This document shows, one piece after another, positions 1 through 8,246 of a stretch of DNA of 64,000 nt. Source of the stretch: Palleniella intestinalis (GTDB lineage Bacteria > Bacteroidota > Bacteroidia > Bacteroidales > Bacteroidaceae); the NCBI RefSeq assembly GCF_013166595.1, contig NZ_JABKKG010000002.1, positions 124,001-188,000 of the forward strand, given 5' to 3'. The position numbers and the translations under genes are program-made. Below the pieces are notes generated by a model, which saw nothing but the letters and a program-made list of their open reading frames with translations, was not told where the DNA came from and made no database searches. The number at the start of each line of letters is the position of its first letter. The first letter of the stretch is position 1.

Positions 1-465
1 ACAAACTGGAAAATCCGTGAGATGAAAGGCATGAGGGAATATATCACCAGTGGCAATGCCTTGGACACGCTGATACAGATGGAGCCGATAGACCTCGTGT
101 TCTCCAAAGGACAGCAGGAGACATTTACCTCCCCACAACTCAAAGAGTACATCAACAAGCAGATTGACCGTGGTTCCAAGAACATCGTGCAGTACGAAGT
201 GGAGTACCACAAGCGAATAGCCTCATCCTTTGCCTCATTCATTCTCACCATTATCGGTGTCTCCCTATCCTCACGCAAGCGCAAAGGCGGCATGGGCATG
301 TACCTCGGCATCGGTCTGGCACTCAGTTTCATATACATCATGCTGCAAACCATCAGCGCAACATTCGCCATAAATGCCGGTGCACCTCCTGCCCTCGCAG
401 CATGGATGCCTAACTTCATCTTTGGCGCAGTGGCGTATTTCTGCTACAAGCATGCACCGAAATAA
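1..465 (+). CDS. lptG: LptG/LptF-family LPS export permease, C-terminal part
   Basis: The frame is open from base 1, so the start lies outside the window; the first ATG at 22 is internal. The visible part has a periplasmic-type stretch, a charged KRKGG loop and three hydrophobic segments near the C-terminus, as in the YjgP/YjgQ permeases that form the LptBFG transporter and extract lipopolysaccharide from the inner membrane. LptF and LptG cannot be separated with certainty from the C-terminal third; LptG is the guess. A hairpin terminator follows at 529-584. Confidence 0.8.
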   Translation, partial: TNWKIREMKGMREYITSGNALDTLIQMEPIDLVFSKGQQETFTSPQLKEYINKQIDRGSKNIVQYEVEYHKRIASSFASFILTIIGVSLSSRKRKGGMGMYLGIGLALSFIYIMLQTISATFAINAGAPPALAAWMPNFIFGAVAYFCYKHAPK

Positions 466-528
466 AATATTTGAATAATTTCAAAGTCAACCTGTGCAAA
501 AAGACTCTTTGAACCGCAACTTTAACCC

Positions 529-584
529 ACACAAAATAGCCGTATCATTATTCAGTATTGAGTATGATACGGCTATTTTTGTGT
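529..584 (+). terminator. Hairpin terminator after the permease gene
   Basis: The arms at 531-548 and 564-584 are complementary around TAGCCGTATCAT / ATGATACGGCTA, with a 15-base loop and a T-rich end (ATTTTTGTG). It lies 64 bp after the stop codon. Confidence 0.75.
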
Positions 585-718
585 ATTGCAGTTACAATTA
601 GCAATTTTCATAAATAACAATATGAAAGTAAACAAACTTATTATATTAAAATATGCAAGGTAAAAGCCCGATTTTACTTTACACAAAAACTAACAAAACC
701 TTAAATAAAAGATAGTTT

Positions 719-804
719 CGCAAAAGGTAACACTTTATATTGCAAAAGGTAAAGTATTGCATGATGAAAGGTAACACTTTGCATAGTCAGAAGTAACCTT
801 TCAT
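719..804. repeat. Cluster of short intergenic repeats (AAAGGTAACACTTT-like)
   Basis: Three direct, imperfect copies of GCAAAAGGTAACACTTT start at about 720, 742 and 763, and a degenerate inverted one (AGTAACCTTTCAT) ends at 804. A related sequence occurs on the other strand at 11587-11645. Apart from this cluster and the promoter at 990-1022, the 667-bp gap 466-1132 holds only the terminator at 529-584 and AT-rich sequence. Confidence 0.6.
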
Positions 805-989
805 TATGTCATTTGCCATACCATGAAAAACACTGGGTTATAGGACAACAGACAAAAAGATTTTATCACATCAATATATTCCCATTCTTGATGTCCGAGA
901 AAAGCAAAACATTTAATACGCACATATTCGCGTTTTATTGTGTTTAACATTCTTATTTAAGCAATATTAACCGTTTTAAGAAACAAAAA

Positions 990-1022
990 TTTGGATTATT
1001 GCAGAAAAAACCGTAAATTTGC
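990..1022 (+). promoter_or_regulatory. Bacteroidetes-type promoter of the ECF sigma gene
   Basis: TTTG at 990-993 is followed by 20 bp and TAAATTTGC at 1014-1022, matching the -33/-7 consensus of the Bacteroidetes primary sigma factor. Transcription should begin near 1028, leaving a 5' UTR of about 105 nt. Confidence 0.7.
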
Positions 1023-1132
1023 AGACGATTTCGGTATATATCCCGTTATTTTATAATTACATAGAGAATATCAAACCTAAAAACAAGCGCCTATAGACCA
1101 ATATCTACTTAAATAATAAAAATTTAAGAAGA

Positions 1133-1747
1133 ATGAACAATTCAGACAGTGTTGCATCCCTGTCTGCTCTCACTGATGAGCAGCTTGCAATAGCATACAT
1201 AAATGGTAATAACAGCGCTTTTGACTTGTTGCTCGAACGTAACAAGACAAAACTTTTCTCGTACATACTTTTTGTGGTACGCAGCCGTGACATTGCCGAC
1301 GACATCTTTCAGGACACTTTCGTGAAAGTCATCATCAGATTGCAGCGTGGAGAGTACAAGCCTTCAGGCAAATTCAGTGCGTGGCTTACACGCATTGCCC
1401 ATAATGTCATCATGGACAGGTTTCGTTCGCAACAAAACAACTCGACGATTGATGTCGACAACGAGAATGATATGGCGAAAGTGGAGGGTGATGCCCTCAC
1501 AAACGATTCTGTCGAAAACTATTTTGTGACGGAGCAGATACTCACAGATGTCAAGCATCTCATGAACCGTCTTCCGCCTCTTCAGCGCGAAGTGGTTTTC
1601 ATGCGCTATTTCCAAGAGATGTCCTTCAAGGAGATTGCCGAGGTGACCGGCGTCAGCATAAACACTTCCCTCGGGCGTATGCACTACGCGGTGAACAACT
1701 TGCGTAAGATGATAAAAACCAACAAGATGGAGTTACACGTTGTGTAG
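1133..1747 (+). CDS. ECF-type RNA polymerase sigma factor
   Basis: The 204-residue protein has the two-domain sigma-70 ECF layout. Region 2 (about residues 25-95) includes DIADDIFQDTFVKV and a WLTRIAHN segment. Region 4 (about 140-195) includes LPPLQREVVFMRY and the helix-turn-helix SFKEIAEVTGVSI. It would direct core polymerase to a specific promoter set. No anti-sigma gene is adjacent: upstream is a lipopolysaccharide permease and downstream is the convergent rarA, so control may act at transcription or from elsewhere. The last codons lie inside a terminator hairpin. Confidence 0.9.
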   Translation: MNNSDSVASLSALTDEQLAIAYINGNNSAFDLLLERNKTKLFSYILFVVRSRDIADDIFQDTFVKVIIRLQRGEYKPSGKFSAWLTRIAHNVIMDRFRSQQNNSTIDVDNENDMAKVEGDALTNDSVENYFVTEQILTDVKHLMNRLPPLQREVVFMRYFQEMSFKEIAEVTGVSINTSLGRMHYAVNNLRKMIKTNKMELHVV

Positions 1748-1760
1748 CTCCATCTTGTTA
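1721..1760 (+). terminator. Terminator hairpin overlapping the end of the sigma gene
   Basis: AACAAGATGGAGTTACAC (1721-1738) pairs with GTGTAGCTCCATCTTGTT (1742-1759) over 18 bp with one G-T pair and a 3-base loop. The TAG stop (1745-1747) lies in the right arm. The sigma gene and rarA converge here, so it may serve both. Confidence 0.7.
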
Positions 1761-1927
1761 CCATTACTGTTTCTCAAAGCTTCTCCTGTCATCTCTATAA
1801 GAGTTTTTTTGCTCGAAGAACCCAAAGAAAGAAAAAAATTTCCTTACAAACGCAACCCACACAAGGGCGAAGCGGATTCTTTTAATTCTTTAATTTCTTA
1901 GAGAAAACAATCATCTTCGAGAAACAA

Positions 1928-3202
1928 TCATTCCTTATAGCGGTCTCCCCAACAGTTCACCATATTCTGATACAGTTTCTCCTCCGCAGGACTATGCTGT
2001 CCATGCCAGAAACGCGAATCCTGCAACTCATCGGGCAGGAACTGCTGACGTACAAAATGACCGGGATAATCATGCGAATACTTGTATCCGTCACTGTAAC
2101 CAAGCTCCGCCATCAGCTTCGTAGGAGCATTGCGCAGATGAAGCGGGACAGGAAGATTGCCCGTCTCACGCACAACACCCAAAGCTGTGTTTATACCATT
2201 ATATGCGGAATTGCTCTTCGGAGAAGTGGCAAGGTAGACCACAGCCTCGGCAAGCGGAATGCGTCCCTCGGGCCATCCTATCTTCATCACAGCGTCAAAA
2301 GCAGCATTGGCAAGAAGAAGGGCATTGGGATTTGCAAGTCCGATATCCTCGGAAGCCGAAATAATCAGTCTGCGTGCTATGAACTGAGGGTCTTCCCCAC
2401 CCTCAATCATCCTTGCCATCCAATAAAGAGCCGCATCAGGGTCACTGCCGCGAATGCTCTTAATGAATGCCGAGATGATGTCATAGTGCATCTCGCCGTC
2501 CTTGTCATAAGCCAAAGGATTCTGCTGAAGGCGCATGGCAACCAGTTCGTCAGTGATGACCACCTCACCTTTGCCTTCCGACTCTACAACAAGTTCAAGA
2601 ATGTTAAGCAGTTTGCGGGCGTCACCACCACTGTATCTTAGCAACGCACCACTCTCACGTATCTCTATATTCTTCTGTGAAAGCACAACATCCTCATGGA
2701 CAGCACGTTCAAGAAGTTCCAGCAAATCATCTTTCTCTAAAGACTTGAGCACATACAACTGGCAGCGTGAAAGCAACGGGCGGATAACCTCAAACGAAGG
2801 ATTCTCCGTTGTAGCACCAATAAGCGTGACAGTGCCCTTCTCCACAGCACCAAGCAGAGAGTCCTGCTGTGACTTGGAGAAACGATGGATTTCATCTATG
2901 AACAGTATCGGACTGGAAGTCTGGAAGAATCTGTTTGACTCCGCCTTCTGTATGACCTCTCGCACATCTTTCACACCACTTGTAACGGCACTCAGTGTAT
3001 AGAACGGCACCTCCATCTGGTTTGCCACAATCTGCGCCAACGTTGTCTTGCCCACACCAGGAGGTCCCCACAAAAGGAAAGATGAGACACGCCGTGCCTC
3101 AATCATGTTCCTAAGCACCGCCCCTTTGCCGACAAGATGCTTCTGACCTATATACTGTTCTAAAGTGCGCGGACGCATACGTTCTGCTAAAGGCTGACTC
3201 AT
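1928..3202 (-). CDS. rarA: Replication-associated recombination protein A (RarA/MgsA AAA+ ATPase)
   Basis: This 424-residue protein is a full-length RarA/Mgs1/WRNIP1-family clamp-loader-like ATPase acting at stalled replication forks. Visible motifs are the N-terminal PLAERMRPRTLEQYIGQ segment, Walker A GPPGVGKTT (46-54), Walker B ILFIDEIH (99-106) and sensor 1 IGATTENPSF. They are followed by the AAA lid and the tetramerisation region (IARRLIISASEDIGLANP, YPGHFVRQQ). The start at 3202 has a Bacteroidetes -7 element 34 bp upstream. It is transcribed divergently from the gene at 3347. Confidence 0.96.
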   Translation of the reverse strand: MSQPLAERMRPRTLEQYIGQKHLVGKGAVLRNMIEARRVSSFLLWGPPGVGKTTLAQIVANQMEVPFYTLSAVTSGVKDVREVIQKAESNRFFQTSSPILFIDEIHRFSKSQQDSLLGAVEKGTVTLIGATTENPSFEVIRPLLSRCQLYVLKSLEKDDLLELLERAVHEDVVLSQKNIEIRESGALLRYSGGDARKLLNILELVVESEGKGEVVITDELVAMRLQQNPLAYDKDGEMHYDIISAFIKSIRGSDPDAALYWMARMIEGGEDPQFIARRLIISASEDIGLANPNALLLANAAFDAVMKIGWPEGRIPLAEAVVYLATSPKSNSAYNGINTALGVVRETGNLPVPLHLRNAPTKLMAELGYSDGYKYSHDYPGHFVRQQFLPDELQDSRFWHGQHSPAEEKLYQNMVNCWGDRYKE

Positions 3203-3235
3203 TTCTGTTTTTTTGTTCTTGTTATCTTACCTTTT

Positions 3236-3244
3236 GCAAAATTA
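3236..3244 (-). promoter_or_regulatory. -7 element for rarA
   Basis: On the minus strand the sequence reads TAATTTTGC, matching TAnnTTTGC; transcription should start near 3230. It sits back to back with the promoter of the divergent gene. Confidence 0.55.
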
Positions 3245-3284
3245 AGAAATAAACACGAATTAACAAAAAATATAATCCAAAATC

Positions 3285-3316
3285 TTGCAAATACATTATT
3301 AAAGTCTTACCTTTGC
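3285..3316 (+). promoter_or_regulatory. Promoter of the acidic-protein gene
   Basis: TTG at 3285-3287, a 20-bp spacer and TACCTTTGC at 3308-3316 match the Bacteroidetes promoter. The start codon at 3347 lies about 25 nt after the expected transcription start. Confidence 0.65.
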
Positions 3317-3346
3317 ACCCAAATTCAATAAAACAGAAAAACATAT

Positions 3347-4153
3347 ATGACGAAAAACAACAATCAGGAAGGAATCTCTTCACTTGCAAACGTGACAAAA
3401 GGCAACGCCTGGGACTTGCAGGAAAACGATGTCGTGCGCCTATGGCAAGCAGCAGAGAAAGAAGAGGACATCCGTGAAAGCGGACGCCATTATATGGACA
3501 TACTCCGTGGTGCGTTTGAACTTGAAGAACTAAAAATCGACAAACCGGAGATAATAAAGAAATATGAGGCACGCGGCATGACCGTCGCTGAACTGCCTTA
3601 TGGAGAGGGCACAAAGAAGTGGGGCATAAAGAAGCGTGCCATAAACCGTGTCACTGACCTTTCCTATGAGAATATCACACATATCTCCGCAGCAAAGCTC
3701 ATTGAGGTGCTCGAACGCAATTTCGGTGGAGGTTGGGACTCTCTCTCACAGGGAATACGCGACATCATCGAACACGGATTCGACATCAGCACAACAACCC
3801 TTCCAAAGGAGCGCCTGAAGAAGAAAGGCGGAATGTACGAAATGAAGGTCGATGACGGATTCGAGGTTCTCGAAATAGAAAAAGGCACATGGGTGGAAGC
3901 AATCTTTGCCAAAGCAAAACCTAAAGTCGAGAAACATTCCAGTTTGCTTGATAGCACAAACAGTTTCGGTCTCAGAGATGAAGACAGCGAAGACGAGGAT
4001 GGCGATCTACCGGAAGACACATATAACATGCCTGACGAGGATGACGACATTGACGAGGATGCTCTTACAGCAGAGAGCTATCGCACAACAATCGATGCTA
4101 AACCGGAAGATCTTGACATCACTGTCGACGATCTTGATGATGAGGAATATTAA
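3347..4153 (+). CDS. Conserved-looking protein of unknown function with very acidic C-terminus
   Basis: I do not recognise a family. The 268-residue protein has no signal peptide or membrane segment. Residues 1-195 look like a mixed alpha/beta fold with several basic patches (KKWGIKKRAINR, KERLKKKGG). Residues from about 200 onward are low-complexity and dominated by Asp and Glu (EDSEDEDGD, DEDDDIDED). Such tails are often flexible and mimic nucleic acid or contact basic partners, but this is only inference. It has its own promoter and terminator, so it is probably a single-gene unit. Confidence 0.75.
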   Translation: MTKNNNQEGISSLANVTKGNAWDLQENDVVRLWQAAEKEEDIRESGRHYMDILRGAFELEELKIDKPEIIKKYEARGMTVAELPYGEGTKKWGIKKRAINRVTDLSYENITHISAAKLIEVLERNFGGGWDSLSQGIRDIIEHGFDISTTTLPKERLKKKGGMYEMKVDDGFEVLEIEKGTWVEAIFAKAKPKVEKHSSLLDSTNSFGLRDEDSEDEDGDLPEDTYNMPDEDDDIDEDALTAESYRTTIDAKPEDLDITVDDLDDEEY

Positions 4154-4187
4154 AACAGCATACTACAAAATTTCATGATTGTAAAAT

Positions 4188-4227
4188 GATTAGGGGTGGA
4201 CACAAGTTTTTGTGCTCACCCCTAATC
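4188..4227 (+). terminator. Terminator hairpin between the acidic-protein gene and the hut operon
   Basis: GATTAGGGGTG (4188-4198) pairs with CACCCCTAATC (4217-4227), extended inward by CACAA/TTGTG, and a T run follows. A GTG at 4212 that would lengthen the next gene lies inside this hairpin. Confidence 0.75.
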
Positions 4228-4318
4228 GTTTCCCATATTTATCTCTATACGCACAAGATATAAACAATTTCATAGTAAAAAAACTGAAATATTCTTATGC
4301 CAATGAAAAAAAAATGAG

Positions 4319-4327
4319 TATATTTGC
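4319..4327 (+). promoter_or_regulatory. -7 element of the hut operon
   Basis: TATATTTGC matches TAnnTTTGC exactly. Transcription from about 4333 would place the start codon (4350 or 4356) in a short leader, which rules out the upstream in-frame starts. Confidence 0.65.
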
Positions 4328-4349
4328 AGGAAATAACCTAAACGCTAAC

Positions 4350-6059
4350 ATGACTATGAAAAAAAGAGTAATCGAATGTGTGCCTAACTTCAGTGAAGGA
4401 AGGGACAAGGCTGTCATCGATAGCATTGTCGGTGCCATAGCAAGGATTGACGGTGTCAGGGTGCTTGATGTTGACCCAGGCGAAGCTACAAACCGTACTG
4501 TCGTCACTTTCGTAGGCAGTCCCGAGGCCGTTGTGGAAGGTGCTTTCCAAGGTGTCGCGCGAGCCGGGCAGCTGATTGACATGCGCAAGCACAAGGGTGC
4601 TCACCCACGTATCGGGGCAACGGATGTGTTGCCTTTGGTGCCTGTTTCCGGCGTTACGCTTGAAGAATGTGCGGAAATGGCAAAGGCTTTGGCGAAGAGA
4701 ATCGCCGATGAACTTAATATTCCCACCTATTGTTATGAGGCTGCGGCGGCCACACCTGAGCGCAAGAACCTTGCGGTTGTGCGCAAAGGAGAATATGAGG
4801 CGTTGGCGGAAAGGGTTATGACCGGCGGAGAAGGCCCGGACTTCGGCGCACGTCCTTACGATGAGATGATGGCACGGAGTGGTGCGACCATTGTCGGCGC
4901 ACGTGAGTTCCTTATCGCAGTAAACTTTAATCTGAACACAACGTCCACACGGCGTGCCAACGCCATTGCTTTTGATGTCCGTGAGAAAGGGCGTCCGAAA
5001 AGGACAGGCCCGAAGGTCACTGACAAGGCAGTGCTTGACGAGAATGGCAGGAAAGTGATGATTCCGGGAACATTGCCTGGAACGAAAGCCATAGGCTGGT
5101 ATATCGAGGAATATGGCATCGCGCAGGTTTCGATGAACATCACGGACATAAACGCCACCCCACTCCATGTGGCTTTTGACGAAGTGTGCCGTGCTGCCAA
5201 CGAGCGCGGTGTCCGTGTGACAGGAACGGAGATTGTGGGGCTTGTCCCGCGACGCACACTGATTGAAGCCGGCAAGTATTTTCTTAGGAAGCAGCAGCGC
5301 TCCGCAGGTGTTTCCGACGAAGAGATTATACGCATCGCCATAAAATCCATGGGACTTGATGAGCTTTATCCTTTCAAGCCGGAGGAGAAAATCATAGAGG
5401 ACATGGTCAGCGAAAAGCATGCCAAAGGCCTTGTTGGCATGACTTGCAGGGCTTTCGCCTATGAGACGGCAAGCGAGTCGCCTGCTCCCGGTGGTGGTTC
5501 TATCTCTGCTTACATGGGAGCATTGGCAGCAGCTTTGGGCACTATGGTTGCCAATCTGTCAGCACACAAGCCCGGTTGGGACGATGAATGGGAGCAGTTT
5601 GGCAATGCTGCCGAGGAGGGACAGACATTGCTCAAAGAGCTGTTGGCATTGGTTGATGAGGACACGGCCGCCTTCAACAGGATTATGGCTGCACTGAAAA
5701 TGCCGAAGAGTACTCCGGAGGACATCACGTTGCGCAACGAGGCTTTGCAGTCTGCCACGCTTTATGCCACCGAGGTTCCGCTCCGCACCATGAAAACTGC
5801 TGCAAGAGTTTTCCCATTGCTGAAGGCTATGGCTGAGAACGGTAACCCGAACTCTGTCAGTGATGCCGGTGTTGGTGCGTTGGCGGCACGTAGTGCTGTG
5901 CTTGGCGCAAGGCTTAATGTGAGGATTAATGCTTCCGGATTGGATGACCGCAATCGCGCACAGGCGCTTATCGAAGAAGCGGAGGTTATTGCTTGCAAGG
6001 CTGTTGAGGCAGAAGCGGAGGTTTTAAGCATTGCCGAAAGGAAAATTCAATGGCATTAA
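4350..6059 (+). CDS. ftcD: Bifunctional glutamate formimidoyltransferase / formimidoyl-THF cyclodeaminase
   Basis: The first part (from KKRVIECVPNFSEGRD) is the formiminotransferase, moving the formimino group of N-formimino-glutamate to tetrahydrofolate. The last ~200 residues, with SPAPGGGSISAYMGALAAAL, form the helical cyclodeaminase that releases ammonia and gives 5,10-methenyl-THF. The two activities are fused as in animal FTCD. I use ATG 4350 (ATG 4356 is equally possible) because of the promoter at 4319 and because family homology starts here. First gene of the hut operon; it finishes the pathway that HutH, HutU and HutI begin. Confidence 0.95.
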   Translation: MTMKKRVIECVPNFSEGRDKAVIDSIVGAIARIDGVRVLDVDPGEATNRTVVTFVGSPEAVVEGAFQGVARAGQLIDMRKHKGAHPRIGATDVLPLVPVSGVTLEECAEMAKALAKRIADELNIPTYCYEAAAATPERKNLAVVRKGEYEALAERVMTGGEGPDFGARPYDEMMARSGATIVGAREFLIAVNFNLNTTSTRRANAIAFDVREKGRPKRTGPKVTDKAVLDENGRKVMIPGTLPGTKAIGWYIEEYGIAQVSMNITDINATPLHVAFDEVCRAANERGVRVTGTEIVGLVPRRTLIEAGKYFLRKQQRSAGVSDEEIIRIAIKSMGLDELYPFKPEEKIIEDMVSEKHAKGLVGMTCRAFAYETASESPAPGGGSISAYMGALAAALGTMVANLSAHKPGWDDEWEQFGNAAEEGQTLLKELLALVDEDTAAFNRIMAALKMPKSTPEDITLRNEALQSATLYATEVPLRTMKTAARVFPLLKAMAENGNPNSVSDAGVGALAARSAVLGARLNVRINASGLDDRNRAQALIEEAEVIACKAVEAEAEVLSIAERKIQWH

Positions 6060-6119
6060 AGACCTTAAAAGTCCTCCCCTCCATCCCCTAAAACATACTA
6101 CCTAAAACCTAATAACACT

Positions 6120-8132
6120 ATGACTTTAGAAGATTTCAGAAAAGACCTGATGGCAGGAATCCCACAGGAACTGCCTGCACCAAAAGCATACGACACTGCC
6201 GTCAACCATGCACCACGGCGCAAAGACATACTCACTCCTGAACAAAAGGAACTTGCTCTGCGCAATGCACTGCGCTATTTTGAGCCACGCCACCATGCGG
6301 TTCTTGCACCGGAGTTTGCTGAGGAGCTGCACCGTTATGGACGAATCTATATGTATCGCTTCCGTCCTGACTATGAAATGTATGCACGCCCTATCAGCGA
6401 TTATCCCGCAAAGAGCCGCAAAGCAGCTGCTATCATGATGATGATACAGAACAATCTTGACCCTGCGGTGGCACAGCATCCGCACGAACTGATTACCTAC
6501 GGAGGCAATGGGGCGGTGTTCCAGAACTGGGCGCAGTATCGTCTAGTGATGAAATATCTGTCGGAGATGACTGATGAACAAACACTTGTGATGTATTCAG
6601 GGCACCCACTCGGACTATTCCCGTCACACAGCAATGCACCGAGGGTTGTCGTTACAAACGGTATGGTCATACCAAACTACTCAAAACCTGATGATTGGGA
6701 GCGCATGAACGCCATGGGTGTCTCACAATACGGCCAGATGACTGCCGGCTCGTATATGTACATCGGGCCGCAGGGCATAGTCCACGGCACGACAATCACT
6801 GTGCTTAACGCTGCAAGAAAACTTGGAGGAACGCCTGCCGGCAAACTCTTTGTCACTGCCGGACTTGGCGGAATGTCGGGCGCACAGCCAAAGGCCGGCA
6901 ACATAGCGGGCGTGGTGAGCATCACTGCCGAAATAAATCCGAAGGCTGTGGAGAAGCGCAAGGCACAGGGCTGGGTGGACGAAGTGCACACTTCCCTTGA
7001 CGAACTCATCCCAAGAGCATTGAAAGCGGTTGAGAATAAGGAGGTTGTCTCACTGGCTTATCAAGGCAATATCGTAGATCTTTGGGAGCGTTTGGCAGCT
7101 GACGGTATACATGTTGACCTTGGCAGTGACCAGACATCACTGCATAATCCGTGGGCAGGCGGTTATTATCCTGCGGGACTCTCCTATGAGGAAAGCCGGA
7201 AGATGATGGCTGATGCCCCGCAACTGTTCAAGGAAAAGGTGCAGGAGTCATTGCGTCGTCAGGTTGCTGCAATCAACAAATTGGCAGACAGAGGCATGTA
7301 TTTCTTCGACTATGGCAACGCATTCCTATTGGAGTCATCACGAGCAGGAGCCGATGTGGTGGACGATACGAAACCGGGCGGTTTCCGTTATCCGTCCTAC
7401 GTGCAGGACATCATGGGGCCGATGTTCTTTGATTACGGTTTCGGACCGTTCCGTTGGGTGTGCTCTTCAGGCAAACCCGAAGACCTTGCTGTCACCGACC
7501 GCTTGGCGGGCGAGGTGCTGGAGGATATGGCAAAGACCTGCACCGACGACATACGAGGACAGTTGGAGGACAATTTGCATTGGATTCGTAAGGCGGAGGA
7601 GAACCATCTCGTTGTCGGTTCGCAGGCACGCATACTCTATGCTGACGCAGAAGGTCGCATGAGAATCGCCCGAGCCTTCAACGATGCCATTGCGAAGGGT
7701 GAGCTTACTGCACCTGTTGTACTTGGGCGTGACCACCATGATGTGTCGGGAACAGACTCACCTTATCGTGAGACATCAAACATTTATGACGGTTCAAACC
7801 TCTGTGCCGACATGGCTATACAGAATGTCATAGGCGATTCGTTCCGTGGCGCGACATGGGTTAGCATCCATAATGGCGGCGGTGTCGGCTGGGGCGAAGT
7901 GATAAACGGCGGCTTCGGTATGGTCATTGACGGTTCGAAGCAGTCTCGTGAATGCATTGACCGCATGCTCTTCTGGGATGTGAACAACGGCATCGCACGC
8001 CGTTCATGGGCACGTAACAATGGTGCTATGGACGCCATAAAGCGCGAGATGCAGCGAACTCCTGACCTGAAAGTCACACTGCCAAACATCGCCGATGACG
8101 AACTTATCAGAGAAAGCCTGAAAAGATTCTAA
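6120..8132 (+). CDS. hutU: Urocanate hydratase
   Basis: Second enzyme of histidine breakdown: it adds water to urocanate to give imidazolonepropionate using tightly bound NAD+. Family landmarks include ELITYGGNGAVFQNW, LVMYSGHPLGLFP, the NAD-binding stretch VTAGLGGMSGAQPKAG, and GRDHHDVSGTDSPYRET near the C-terminus. At 670 residues it is the long form, closer in size to animal urocanase than to the ~550-residue Bacillus/Pseudomonas enzymes. It lies 60 bp after ftcD on the same strand. Confidence 0.97.
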   Translation: MTLEDFRKDLMAGIPQELPAPKAYDTAVNHAPRRKDILTPEQKELALRNALRYFEPRHHAVLAPEFAEELHRYGRIYMYRFRPDYEMYARPISDYPAKSRKAAAIMMMIQNNLDPAVAQHPHELITYGGNGAVFQNWAQYRLVMKYLSEMTDEQTLVMYSGHPLGLFPSHSNAPRVVVTNGMVIPNYSKPDDWERMNAMGVSQYGQMTAGSYMYIGPQGIVHGTTITVLNAARKLGGTPAGKLFVTAGLGGMSGAQPKAGNIAGVVSITAEINPKAVEKRKAQGWVDEVHTSLDELIPRALKAVENKEVVSLAYQGNIVDLWERLAADGIHVDLGSDQTSLHNPWAGGYYPAGLSYEESRKMMADAPQLFKEKVQESLRRQVAAINKLADRGMYFFDYGNAFLLESSRAGADVVDDTKPGGFRYPSYVQDIMGPMFFDYGFGPFRWVCSSGKPEDLAVTDRLAGEVLEDMAKTCTDDIRGQLEDNLHWIRKAEENHLVVGSQARILYADAEGRMRIARAFNDAIAKGELTAPVVLGRDHHDVSGTDSPYRETSNIYDGSNLCADMAIQNVIGDSFRGATWVSIHNGGGVGWGEVINGGFGMVIDGSKQSRECIDRMLFWDVNNGIARRSWARNNGAMDAIKREMQRTPDLKVTLPNIADDELIRESLKRF

Positions 8133-8145
8133 TAACAACAAGGAC

Positions 8146-8213
8146 AGTACCGACATTACTGCCAGTAATGACAATAACGCCAGTATTGACAGGACTGACA
8201 ATACTGACCAAAA
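8146..8213. repeat. 18-bp degenerate tandem repeat between hutU and hutH
   Basis: AGTACC, AGTAAT, AGTATT and AATACT recur at 8146, 8164, 8182 and 8200, exactly 18 bp apart. The unit is roughly AGTANN GACANN ANNGCC, giving about 3.7 copies. No coding role is evident. Confidence 0.6.
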
Positions 8214-8246
8214 CCCTTTCACCTTTAACCCCAAAAACCTACTATC

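Noticed and set aside
2535..3002. 155-codon plus-strand frame opposite rarA
   Set aside because: It is a Ser-rich antisense shadow of the well-conserved rarA coding sequence.
4212..4349. N-terminal extension of the ftcD frame from a GTG at 4212
   Set aside because: It starts inside a terminator hairpin and lies upstream of the promoter at 4319; homology to the family begins at 4350-4356.
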